Assembly (NCBI GenBank): GCA_012729455.1
Contig: JAAYDC010000027.1
Location: forward strand, 52,645 to 116,644
Source of the DNA: Chloroflexota bacterium
Lineage (GTDB): Bacteria > Chloroflexota > Anaerolineae > UBA1429
Direction: 5' to 3'
DNA length: 64,000 bases
Part shown: positions 15,849 to 24,145 of the stretch, in pieces
How positions within the stretch are numbered: position 1 is the first letter of the stretch
Layout of the letters: the number at the start of each line of letters is the position of its first letter
The notes under the pieces: model-generated
The model's database searches: none
What the model was told of the DNA's origin: nothing
The model's input: only the letters and a program-made list of their open reading frames with translations
Program-made: the position numbers and the translations under genes

Positions 15849-17083
15849 GCGCGCCAACTCCGCACATCCTTTTCCTGACACCGCAGGTCCCCTACCCACC
15901 CGAACAGGGCACAACCCTGCGTAACTATAACATTCTACGCCTGGCAAGCCGCCACGCGCGCGTTTCGCTCTTGTGCCTCGGCGCCCCCGCCTCTGGACTC
16001 GCTCCCGAGCTAACAAACTTGTGTCAACAGGTGCTGGTGGTGCCCGAACCACCCGCACGCAGCAAATGGCAGCGCCTGTTAACTCTTGCAGCCAGCAAGC
16101 GCGCCGATGTGGCCCAACGCCTGTACACAGCTGACATGCAAGAGCGCCTGAACAGCCTGTTGTGCAGCGGAAACTATGACGCATTACAGGTAGAGGGCAT
16201 CGAGCTGGCGGGGTATGTGCTGGGGTTACCTGCCGAAATCCAGGTGCCGATCATCTTTGATGACCAGAACGCCGAGTTCCAGCTGCAGGCACGTGCCGCA
16301 CAGGTGGCATGGCGTCAGGAACGCAACCTGGCCAAAGCGCTTTATTCGGCGGTGCAGTCACACCGACTGCGCAAGCTCGAACATGTGGTCTGTACGCGGG
16401 CGGATGTAGTAACGGTCTGTTCGCAGGAAGACGCGGCCACGCTGCAGCGCCTGGATAGCAGCATCCGCACGGTGGTGCTGCCCAACGGGATTGACACGCA
16501 CCTGATAACTCCCGGCAGCACGCCGGCACCCCTGCAACACCCAGCGGTGGTCTTTACCGGCAAGATGGATTACCGCCCCAACCTGGATGGCATCTCCTGG
16601 TTCTCCAGCGAGATCTGGCCGTTGGTGCGCCAGGTGTTGCCCGAGGCGCAGCTGTACATCGTTGGTCAGCGCCCGTTACCCGAGGTGCAGGCGCTGCATG
16701 GACAAGCAGGTATAACCGTTACCGGGCGAGTGCCCGAGGTGCTGCCCTACCTGGCAGCGGCGGATTGCATCATCGCGCCGCTACGCATTGGCGGCGGCAC
16801 GCGCCTAAAACTTCTGGAAGCCATGGCGGCTGGCAAGCCGATCGTGGCAACCGCACTGGCCGCCGAAGGCCTGCACGCCGAGAGCGGTGCTCATCTGCTG
16901 CTGGCAGAAGAACCCGCCGCCTTTGCACAGGCGATTCTGGCGATCCTGAACGATCGCACACTGGCAGAGAGCCTGGGCAGCCAGGCACGTGCCTTTGTCA
17001 GCCAGCACTATGAGTGGGATCGCCTCGAACCGCACCTGCTCGAGGTGTATACTCAGATTCCAAACCTGATAATGCGCGCTTAG
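15845..17083 (+). CDS. GT4-family glycosyltransferase (second of pair)
   Basis: A 412-residue GT-B glycosyltransferase. The N-terminus is HILFLTPQVPYPPEQG, typical of sugar transferases that act at the membrane, with a mid-protein VVFTGKMDYRPNLDGISWF link and a donor domain ending in RIGGGTRLKLLEAMAAGKPI (about 314-333). It is translationally coupled to the preceding glycosyltransferase and likely extends the same glycan. The substrate is unknown. Its stop interlocks by four bases with the stop of the convergent RraA-like gene. Confidence 0.9.
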   Translation: MSAPTPHILFLTPQVPYPPEQGTTLRNYNILRLASRHARVSLLCLGAPASGLAPELTNLCQQVLVVPEPPARSKWQRLLTLAASKRADVAQRLYTADMQERLNSLLCSGNYDALQVEGIELAGYVLGLPAEIQVPIIFDDQNAEFQLQARAAQVAWRQERNLAKALYSAVQSHRLRKLEHVVCTRADVVTVCSQEDAATLQRLDSSIRTVVLPNGIDTHLITPGSTPAPLQHPAVVFTGKMDYRPNLDGISWFSSEIWPLVRQVLPEAQLYIVGQRPLPEVQALHGQAGITVTGRVPEVLPYLAAADCIIAPLRIGGGTRLKLLEAMAAGKPIVATALAAEGLHAESGAHLLLAEEPAAFAQAILAILNDRTLAESLGSQARAFVSQHYEWDRLEPHLLEVYTQIPNLIMRA

Positions 17084-17817
17084 TGACCCTGGTCGCGCTT
17101 CCAGGCCTCAAACTCGGCCTTGCTGGCTTCGCTGAGCGGGTAATAATCGCGCAGATGGCCGCCTTGTGACAGGCGCAGCTTGGTAAACTCTTCCCACTCG
17201 TGACGCTCGCCTGCACTGTCGGCAATCTGCCCTGCCAGGCCGGCTGGGATCACCACCGCCCCGTCGTCATCCGCCAGGATGATATCCCCCGGTACGACCA
17301 TCACATCTCCGCAGGCGATCGGTATGTTGACGGCATGCGGATAGATGTTGGTCTGGGTGTGATAGTTGGGCGTAACCCCGCGCAGCCACATGCCCAAGTC
17401 GAGGCTCTTGGCGTTGGGATAGTCGCGGATGCAGCCATCGATCACCACGCCGATGCCGCCGCGACCCTTGAAAAAGGTGAGCATCATCTCGCCAAAAACA
17501 CCGCTCATCATGTCACCGCGCGCATCCACTACCACCACATCGCCGGGTTTGGTGTGATAGAGGGCATGGCGATGCAGCTGGCGCTCCGGGTCCGAGTATT
17601 CGGACTCGTTGTAAAGGTCCTCACGCTTGGGCATGAACTGCAGCGTCAGGGCGGACCCCACCACCTTGCGTCCCGGCGTCCATGCCACCGGTCCCTGCAG
17701 ATGCGGGTTGCGGATGCCCAGGCCGTGCAGCATGCCGGCGGCGGTGGCAGCCGAGACATGCCACAGCCGTTCGATGATGGCAGGATCAGGCCGTTGGATA
17801 TCGGACGTCTGGATCAT
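17080..17817 (-). CDS. RraA-like protein (HMG/CHA aldolase or dimethylmenaquinone methyltransferase family)
   Basis: A 245-residue RraA fold. Diagnostic parts are VSAATAAGMLHGLGIRN near the N-terminus, KPGDVVVVDARGD, GVVIDGCIRDYP (the Arg-Asp pair binds Mg and substrate in the aldolases), and GDIILADDDGAVVIP near the C-terminus. Family members include the RNase E inhibitor RraA and class II 4-hydroxy-4-methyl-2-oxoglutarate aldolases. In a sugar/acid catabolic genome an aldolase-like role is more likely, but this is inference. AAAGGAG precedes the ATG. Confidence 0.8.
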   Translation of the reverse strand: MIQTSDIQRPDPAIIERLWHVSAATAAGMLHGLGIRNPHLQGPVAWTPGRKVVGSALTLQFMPKREDLYNESEYSDPERQLHRHALYHTKPGDVVVVDARGDMMSGVFGEMMLTFFKGRGGIGVVIDGCIRDYPNAKSLDLGMWLRGVTPNYHTQTNIYPHAVNIPIACGDVMVVPGDIILADDDGAVVIPAGLAGQIADSAGERHEWEEFTKLRLSQGGHLRDYYPLSEASKAEFEAWKRDQGH

Positions 17818-17845
17818 GGGGCTCCTTTCTGCATGAGTGAACGGA

Positions 17846-18394
17846 TTATTCGATCAGGCGGCGTCCAAGCTGTGCGGCTGCCTGCAGGGCTTGCGGGTTG
17901 CGCCCTGCCTCGCCATGTGCACCGGCGGTCACCAGGACAGGTTCGTAAAACTGCCAACCCAGGTACTCGGCAGCTGAACGAAAGGCGAACACGACACCGC
18001 TGGCCGTCTCGGTGGTTGCGTCGGCATAGCAGCTGATCAATCCCAGGCGTTTGCCCTGCATGCGTGTACGCAGCGGATCGAGGTCAAGCGCGTACCAGCG
18101 ATCAACACAGGCCTTTGTTTGGGCGCTCATCGACCAGAAATACACCGGTGTGCCGATCAGGATCACATCAGCATCCAGGATCTTGTCGTACAGCAGCATC
18201 ATGTCGTCAGCAATGCGGCAGCGTAACGTGCGCCGGCAGCTGTCGCACGCCTGGCATGGGGCAATCTTGAGCTTGGCCAGATCGACTTGCTCGACCTGAG
18301 CCCCGTTGGCTTGCGCCGCCTTGAGCGCGCTGGCAAGCAGCGTCCAGGTGTTGCCAAAAGGACGTGGACTTCCATTAAGTGCCAATAATTTCAT
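17846..18394 (-). CDS. Flavodoxin-fold NAD(P)H-dependent oxidoreductase, iron-sulphur flavoprotein type
   Basis: A 182-residue protein with the FMN-binding loop NGSPRPFGNT at residues 7-16, a CQACDSCRRTLRC cysteine cluster at about 47-59, and the GTPVYFWSMSAQTKACVDRW region characteristic of iron-sulphur flavoproteins (Isf) and related multimeric NAD(P)H reductases. It probably transfers electrons between a reduced carrier and a small acceptor; the partner is unknown. AGGAGG precedes the ATG. It is divergent from the glutamate dehydrogenase gene. Confidence 0.85.
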   Translation of the reverse strand: MKLLALNGSPRPFGNTWTLLASALKAAQANGAQVEQVDLAKLKIAPCQACDSCRRTLRCRIADDMMLLYDKILDADVILIGTPVYFWSMSAQTKACVDRWYALDLDPLRTRMQGKRLGLISCYADATTETASGVVFAFRSAAEYLGWQFYEPVLVTAGAHGEAGRNPQALQAAAQLGRRLIE

Positions 18395-18466
18395 ATCGGT
18401 GCCTCCTGTGCGCCGGCATTATCCGCGCTCTGAGGGCTATTGGCAAGTCAAAAAAAGCACGTCAAT

Positions 18467-18494
18467 TTGTAGGCTGAATTCGTCCGCATATACT
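18467..18494 (+). promoter_or_regulatory. Promoter of the glutamate dehydrogenase gene
   Basis: TTGTAG (18467-18472), a 16-base spacer and TATACT (18489-18494), giving a leader of about 65 bases. Confidence 0.5.
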
Positions 18495-18505
18495 CCGGTT
18501 TAGCT

Positions 18506-18564
18506 GTGCAGTGTTGCACCATCAACACAGGAAACCCCTCATTCGTTCGTCCGGAGGTGCAACA
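18506..18564 (+). promoter_or_regulatory. Competing-helix leader that can hide the ribosome-binding site of the glutamate dehydrogenase gene
   Basis: Three mutually exclusive helices share the same segment. GTGCA (18506-18510) pairs with TGCAC (18515-18519) around a four-base loop. GTGTTG (18511-18516) pairs with CAACAC (18523-18528). TGTTGCACC (18512-18520) pairs perfectly with GGTGCAACA (18556-18564), which covers part of the GGAGG Shine-Dalgarno and the A of the ATG. The first two leave the start open; the third closes it. This is the layout of a translational switch, sensor unknown. Confidence 0.45.
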
Positions 18565-19817
18565 TGTCCCGCAACCGTACCCCGATCGAGATGGCGCAGC
18601 TGCAGTTTGACCAGGCACTCGAGTACTGCAACATCGACCCGAACATCGCCGTTATCATGCGCAACCCCAAACGTGAGCTCACCGTCAGCCTGCCAATCAA
18701 GATGGACGATGGCTCGACCCGTGTCTTTACCGGGTACCGCGTGCAGCATAGCATGGCCTGCGGTCCAGCCAAAGGTGGCATCCGCTTTCATCCGGGCGTC
18801 ACGCTGGATGAAGTGCGCGCCTTGGCCATGTGGATGACCTGGAAGTGTTCGGTGATGGACCTGCCCTTTGGTGGCGGCAAGGGCGGTGTGATCTGCAACC
18901 CCAAGGAGCTCTCGCTGGGTGAGCTGGAGCGCCTCAGCCGCCGTTACGCGGTTGAAATCGCCCCGTTAATCGGACCGCTTACTGATATCCCGGCCCCAGA
19001 TGTCAATACCACGCCGCAAATCATGGACTGGATTTCCGACACCCTCTCGATGCTTGAAGGTGCCAAAACTGTTTGGCCTTATATCACCGGCAAACCCACC
19101 GAATTGGGCGGCTCGCTTGGGCGCGACGAAGCCACCGGGCGTGGGGTGATGATCACCGCCATGGCAGCACTGGCTGCCCGCGGGGTGCCCACTGAGGGCG
19201 CGCGCGTCGTGGTGCAGGGTTATGGCAACGCCGGCTCGGTCAGCGCTTATCTACTCGAAGAGCAGGGCGCCCGCATCATCGCCATGAGCGACTCGCAGGG
19301 CGCGATTTACCATCCCCACGGCCTGCCTGTCCGCGATGTGATGTCTTACAAGCAGCGCACCGGTCCGATAGTGGGGTACCCCACCTCAAAGCCGATCAGC
19401 GAGGCGCAGTTGCTGGCGCTGCCGTGTGAGGTCCTGATCCCGGCAGCCCTCGAAAACACCATCACCTCCGAAAACGCCGACGATATCCAGGCACAGGTCG
19501 TGGCAGAGGCTGCCAACGGGCCCGCCATCCCCGAGGCGGATGCCATCCTGGAAAAGAAAAAAATCAGTGTGATCCCTGATATCCTATGCAACGCCGGTGG
19601 TGTGACCGTATCGTACCTCGAATGGGTACAGGACATGCAGGGCTATTGGTGGGAGCGAACCGAGGTCAACAACCGCATGGCTGAGATCATGACAAAGTCA
19701 TTCGCGCAAGTGATGACGATCTCCCAAGAACGCAAAATCAGCCTGCGCCTAGTGGCTTATGTCAAGGCCATGATGCGCGTGGCCAAGGCCATCAAAGTGC
19801 GCGGGGTTTTCCCTTGA
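18564..19817 (+). CDS. gdhA: Glu/Leu/Phe/Val dehydrogenase (glutamate dehydrogenase type)
   Basis: A 417-residue NAD(P)-dependent amino-acid dehydrogenase that interconverts glutamate with 2-oxoglutarate and ammonia. The substrate-binding stretch GPAKGGIRFHP is at 67-77 and the catalytic Lys in PFGGGKGG at about 106. The Rossmann motif VVQGYGNAGS is near 215, and NAGGVTVSYLEWVQD near 343. The length and TDIPAPDVNT motif match hexameric GDH of the archaeal/Gram-positive type. GGAGGTG precedes the ATG. It is monocistronic, divergent from the flavoprotein gene, and its leader has switch-like complementarity. The stop is one base from the convergent AIR-synthase-like gene. Confidence 0.95.
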   Translation: MSRNRTPIEMAQLQFDQALEYCNIDPNIAVIMRNPKRELTVSLPIKMDDGSTRVFTGYRVQHSMACGPAKGGIRFHPGVTLDEVRALAMWMTWKCSVMDLPFGGGKGGVICNPKELSLGELERLSRRYAVEIAPLIGPLTDIPAPDVNTTPQIMDWISDTLSMLEGAKTVWPYITGKPTELGGSLGRDEATGRGVMITAMAALAARGVPTEGARVVVQGYGNAGSVSAYLLEEQGARIIAMSDSQGAIYHPHGLPVRDVMSYKQRTGPIVGYPTSKPISEAQLLALPCEVLIPAALENTITSENADDIQAQVVAEAANGPAIPEADAILEKKKISVIPDILCNAGGVTVSYLEWVQDMQGYWWERTEVNNRMAEIMTKSFAQVMTISQERKISLRLVAYVKAMMRVAKAIKVRGVFP

Positions 19818-19818
19818 G

Positions 19819-20835
19819 TTAGAATATGCGGGTGATCTCATCCGCATCGAAACGCGACAACCGAGCGCGCTGGCCGTTAGCGCGCTCGATCGTTATCCCC
19901 TCATCGGGTGGCAGTAATGAGCCGATCACTGCGCTGAGATAACCATGCGCCTTCAGGTGGGCAACGAGCAAATCGGCACGATCGGCTTCTACCGCCACGA
20001 TCAGGCTGCCAGAGGCGATCGTGCCCAACGGATCCAACCCCAGTGCCTGGCACACCGCGAGGCCCTCGGGGTAGATCGGTATGGCTGCCTCATGTACAAC
20101 AAGCCCGGCGCGTGCGGCGTGCGCCAACTCATGCAGTCCGGTCGCCAGGCCGCCCTCGGTTGGGTCGTGCATGGCATGCGTGCCAGCGAAATCCGCCGCA
20201 ATGCGCGCCGGCGCCACTACTGAGATGCCGGGGTCGTACAGGTAACCCTGAGCACGTAAGAGGGTTGCTTTATCGAAGCCGCACTCGGTCAGGAGGTCTG
20301 CCTTTTCGCGTGCAATGATTGCGGTACCCTCGATCGGCACACCCTTGATCAGCACTATCGTGTCGCCCACCCGCGCGTTAGTGGTGGTAAGGAGGCGTTC
20401 GCGCGCCACCTCACCGAGCATCGTTCCCGCGATAATGGGGCGCTCGAGGCCCCATGTCACTTCGGTGTGCCCGCCCACCAGCTGGATCCCCAGTTCGGCG
20501 CATGCCTCCTGCAGCTGAGCATAGATGCCCTCGACCAGCTCGGGCGTGGTGCCCTCTTCGGGCAGCAGGAGCGTGGCGAGCATCCAGCGCGGCACAGCGC
20601 CGGCGGTAGCGATGTCGTTGGCATTGACGTTGACAGCGTACCAGCCGATATCAGCCGTGGCAAAGGTGATCGGGTCGCTCTTGACTACCAGGTAATGCTC
20701 GCCCATGTCAATCACGGCGACATCTTCGCCCACTCCCGGTCCGGCCACCACCCGCGGGTCGGTGATGGCGTAGCGTCCCAGGAGCGCCTGCATGTATTTG
20801 AGCGGCAATTTGCCGGTGGAGAAGCGTCTTGTCAT
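19819..20835 (-). CDS. AIR synthase-related protein (PurM/HypE fold)
   Basis: A 338-residue member of the PurM/HypE/ThiL/SelD ATP-binding superfamily: GPGVGEDVAVIDMGEHYLVV near the N-terminus, NVNANDIATAGAVPRWML, GGHTEVTW at about 120, and DPTEGGLATGLHELAHAA near 215. HypE itself ends in a modifiable Cys; this protein ends DADEITRIF without one, so it is not functional HypE. Such stand-alone proteins are annotated as AIR synthase-related. No hydrogenase genes are nearby. The ribosome-binding site before the ATG is weak. Confidence 0.75.
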   Translation of the reverse strand: MTRRFSTGKLPLKYMQALLGRYAITDPRVVAGPGVGEDVAVIDMGEHYLVVKSDPITFATADIGWYAVNVNANDIATAGAVPRWMLATLLLPEEGTTPELVEGIYAQLQEACAELGIQLVGGHTEVTWGLERPIIAGTMLGEVARERLLTTTNARVGDTIVLIKGVPIEGTAIIAREKADLLTECGFDKATLLRAQGYLYDPGISVVAPARIAADFAGTHAMHDPTEGGLATGLHELAHAARAGLVVHEAAIPIYPEGLAVCQALGLDPLGTIASGSLIVAVEADRADLLVAHLKAHGYLSAVIGSLLPPDEGITIERANGQRARLSRFDADEITRIF

Positions 20836-21057
20836 GGCTGTTTACTCATTAATTCATTATGTACTGCTCGGTCAAGCCAACCCATCGCGGGGTTGGTTGG
20901 CAGAATGCTACTATTATACCACGTTCGCTCCGATCCTCTGAAGCGCGAGAAAGAGCCCTTTACAAATACAACGCAGCGCATATATTAGTATTACATAGTG
21001 CAAGGAACGATACCGTGCGATAGAGCCCCAATCTACCGCAGTTTATCAGGAGCTTCC

Positions 21058-23013
21058 ATGAGTCATTCGGTACCTAAAACGAAAGTTATACCCAGTTATC
21101 TATGGTTGGGTACGGCTGTTGTGGTGTTATTTACCCTTGCTATCTACTGGTATTCATTCAGTTTGCCACTTTACTGGGACGATACTTGGCATTATCACCG
21201 CATCGCAGGTCCCTGGCGTACGATTGTGCTCAACTGGAGGCCGTTATCGTTCGGTGCTCACAAGCTCAATATGTTAATCGCAGGCGGCTACTATCCGCTA
21301 GCTCAACATATCATGAATACTGGCTGGCATGTGCTCAACTGCCTATTGTGTTTTGGCGTGGTATACCAGTTAACTCAAGTGCGGCGCGTATTGACTGCTA
21401 CCTTTGCCGCACTACTGTTCGCTGCTTATCCGTTAAGTGCTGAACCGGTACTATGGTCTAACTGCTTTAACCACCTTCTGGCTGCCAGTTTGCAGTTTGG
21501 AGCTATCCTAACATTCCTGCTTAGTATCAAAGAAACAAAATGGAGCCTGCATTGGCGTATTCTCTCTATCCTGCTAGTGGCTCTAGCCCCTTTTGCTAAT
21601 GAAGAAACGATCGTCGCCGGCGGGATGCTGGCAGTCATTCTACTCTACCGAAAGCAACTACGCTCCCACTGGAAGATCCTTTTACCGTATGCGATGGTCA
21701 CAATCCTTGCTTTTATAGCCTACCGATTAGCGTTGCCGCGTGATTCGCGTTTTGCTTCAACAGTCTACACTTTAAATGAGATTCGACTCAAACTAATGTA
21801 CCTGGTCCAATGTTTTATACACCCTATTTCTCAGGCGATAGGTGCTCTACTGAAAAATTCAGCGCCGTTGACACAGCAATGGGTAGCCTCTCTATTCAAC
21901 ATCAGTGGCGTAGCCATGTATGCCTATTACTGTTCACGTATCGGTAGACTACGTATGTTTCTACTGGGTTTGGCATTCTATATATTGGGCGCGCTAGCTT
22001 CATTCATTTTCATGCCATCGGCATATGTACTAGGTTCCCCGCGGTTGCTCTACCAATCGGCTTTAGGTGTAGCAGTGGCCTGGAGTTTACCCATAACCGC
22101 CCAAGGATCAACCTCCAGACAACGCGCAACCTGCCTGGCTGTTATGTCATTCATAGTCGTCGCGATGGCCTGGAGCAGCACGCGGTATCTGCTTTATATG
22201 AAGCGCGTCGCGCTGGATGTTAAAACAAGCGTCATCGGTATTAACGAGTCCATGCGCGATGCCGAAAACCCAATTCTCGTTATCAACTTTCCTTCTGCTT
22301 TCGCAGACCGACCGTATATTCTACCACTAGGCGACTATGCGCCGATCATGCTTCCCTCGCTCGACACCGAAGACCTTTCTGACATAACTCGGTTAAATGG
22401 GCTACCAGGAAAAGAAATAACCAACCTGACAGTATCAGAGTTGAAGCCTCATCAACCCTGGAAATACGAAGTTGGGTATTCACGTCATACCCTCGAACTT
22501 TCTGAGCTAAATTCAGCACTGCGCGAGTACAAGTCCGTGTTCGTGGGTGTTTTGGCGGATGTCCCCCGTGTGCGCCCTGTGGGCGGATTGATCGCCGAAA
22601 ACCAGGCGCCCGGTGCATCCCTGGCGCGCTACAACGAGCAGTTGGCACTGCTCGAGGCTGCCGCTGACAATACCGGCTCTGATGTCGAGGTTGATCTCAC
22701 CTGGCAGTGCCTCGCGCCCTTGAGTGAGGAATACCAGATCTTTATTCACCTGATTGATAGGGACAATATCATGGTTTATGGCCAGGATGTCCAGCCCCTG
22801 ACCGGCATGTCCAGTCTCGCCTCTTGGAAAACCGGCGACGTGTGGCGCGACGTGCGCCACCTCACGCCTCCTGCGGAGCTGCCGGCGGGCACCTATCAGG
22901 TGGTGATCGGCTTGTATACTATATCGGACACACAGCGCCTGAATGCAACTGACGCCGATGGTGCTCCTCTGCCAAACAACGCTTTTCGCATCGGCGAGGT
23001 AACCCTGCCCTGA
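21058..23013 (+). CDS. Polytopic membrane protein of glycosyltransferase-like architecture, compositionally mosaic
   Basis: A 651-residue protein with about ten to eleven membrane helices over residues 15-400, then a roughly 240-residue soluble C-terminal part. An early DDTWHYHRIAG segment after the first helix is where GT-C enzymes carry their catalytic acidic pair. The C-terminal domain (VDLTWQCLAPL, YQIFIHLID, GTYQVVIGLYT) resembles the beta-sandwich found at the end of Chloroflexi membrane glycosyltransferases. Bases from 21058 to about 22510 are clearly AT-richer with rare codons (TTA, CTA, ATA), while the rest is GC-rich like the genome. CAGGAG upstream of the ATG at 21058 decides the start. 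Confidence 0.6.
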   Translation: MSHSVPKTKVIPSYLWLGTAVVVLFTLAIYWYSFSLPLYWDDTWHYHRIAGPWRTIVLNWRPLSFGAHKLNMLIAGGYYPLAQHIMNTGWHVLNCLLCFGVVYQLTQVRRVLTATFAALLFAAYPLSAEPVLWSNCFNHLLAASLQFGAILTFLLSIKETKWSLHWRILSILLVALAPFANEETIVAGGMLAVILLYRKQLRSHWKILLPYAMVTILAFIAYRLALPRDSRFASTVYTLNEIRLKLMYLVQCFIHPISQAIGALLKNSAPLTQQWVASLFNISGVAMYAYYCSRIGRLRMFLLGLAFYILGALASFIFMPSAYVLGSPRLLYQSALGVAVAWSLPITAQGSTSRQRATCLAVMSFIVVAMAWSSTRYLLYMKRVALDVKTSVIGINESMRDAENPILVINFPSAFADRPYILPLGDYAPIMLPSLDTEDLSDITRLNGLPGKEITNLTVSELKPHQPWKYEVGYSRHTLELSELNSALREYKSVFVGVLADVPRVRPVGGLIAENQAPGASLARYNEQLALLEAAADNTGSDVEVDLTWQCLAPLSEEYQIFIHLIDRDNIMVYGQDVQPLTGMSSLASWKTGDVWRDVRHLTPPAELPAGTYQVVIGLYTISDTQRLNATDADGAPLPNNAFRIGEVTLP

Positions 23014-23140
23014 TTCAGGCGTCTGCACCAAATGTGCCGTGATGAAATCGACCAGGGCTTGCTCCTGGAGATACGCGCAGGATGCGGCCGATCGCTTCCA
23101 TCTCGCGCTGCCGACTGGGGCGGTATACGTTAATGACGCC

Positions 23141-24064
23141 TCATGAACCTTGGTGATCGCCGAGTGCTTCGGCGATGCGCGCGGCGTTGTGCTGCATCAT
23201 CTCGATATAGCTGCGCGGTCCGTCGCCGCTGGTGACTAGGGTATGGGTATACAGGTCAGCTACCACTGCGATGCCCGCCTCACGCGCCACACTCTCGGCC
23301 AGGTCGGTGTTAGCACCTTGTTCGATAAAGATGGCGCGCACACCGGTGACACGGATTTCCTGCACCAGATCAGCCAGCTGGCGCGCAGAAGGGGCCGCCT
23401 CGGTCGATACGGATGGGATAACCGAGCCGATCACGCGAAAGCCATAGCGCTCGGCAAAATAGCCCAGGCTCTCGTGGTTGGTCACCAACAGGCGGTGCTC
23501 CGGGGGAATTATTGACAGGGTTTGTTCGATCTCTGCGTCCAGCGCACGCAGCTCGCCGATATAGGCCTCTGCGTTGGCAGCGTAGATCGCCTGGCCAGGG
23601 GAATCCTGGGCGCTGAGCGAATCACGGATATTCTCGACATAGCGGATTACATTCAGCGGGTTGAGCCACAAGTGCGGATCGACACCGCCGTGATCATGCC
23701 CATCGCCGCCGTGTGTCTGCAGCCCTGCGGAGGCTTGAATCACCGTGCCGGGTATGCTCTCGCTAGCCAGCACCCGCACGAGCCACTCCTCATAACCAGC
23801 GCCGTTGATCACGATCAGGTCGGCATCGGCCAGACGCGCCATATCCTTGGGTGAGGGCACAAAGGTGTGCGAATCGGCATCTGGCGGCATGAGGGTCTCG
23901 ACAGTTAACCGGTCGCCCGCCACCTGTTTGACAATATCAGCCAGGAATGCTTCAGAGACGAGCACCTTTGGCAGACGCCCAGGCGCCGGCGGTAGCTCTG
24001 GCCCCGCACACCCGCTCATCGTCACCACGATGGCCATGATACAAACAACCAACGCCAAACGCAT
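23141..24064 (-). CDS. Zinc/manganese-type ABC transporter substrate-binding lipoprotein (ZnuA-like)
   Basis: A 307-residue cluster A-I metal-binding protein. The signal peptide ends in VTMSGC (lipidated Cys near residue 18). DSHTFVPSP and VDPHLWLNP supply metal-ligand histidines, a short His/Asp-rich loop HGGDGHDHGG lies between them, and VTNHESLGYFAERYG supplies another. TEAAPSARQLADLV and IFIEQGANTDLAE are typical. AGGAGG before the ATG at 24064 decides the start over an ATG nine codons upstream. No permease or ATPase gene for it lies in the window; it follows the pst genes and may be read with them. Confidence 0.9.
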   Translation of the reverse strand: MRLALVVCIMAIVVTMSGCAGPELPPAPGRLPKVLVSEAFLADIVKQVAGDRLTVETLMPPDADSHTFVPSPKDMARLADADLIVINGAGYEEWLVRVLASESIPGTVIQASAGLQTHGGDGHDHGGVDPHLWLNPLNVIRYVENIRDSLSAQDSPGQAIYAANAEAYIGELRALDAEIEQTLSIIPPEHRLLVTNHESLGYFAERYGFRVIGSVIPSVSTEAAPSARQLADLVQEIRVTGVRAIFIEQGANTDLAESVAREAGIAVVADLYTHTLVTSGDGPRSYIEMMQHNAARIAEALGDHQGS

Positions 24065-24145
24065 AGCCCACGCCTCCTGCAGCGCATTCATCCCTAAAGG
24101 ATAGGTGCACAGGAATCCTGCGTCAAGAAAGCGGTGCTGGATGTC

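Noticed and set aside
23014..23140. A small gene between the membrane glycosyltransferase-like gene and the zinc-binding protein gene
   Set aside because: A short minus-strand frame looks faintly coding (MEAIGRILRV) but has no ribosome-binding site and no recognised family; nothing convincing is in this gap.
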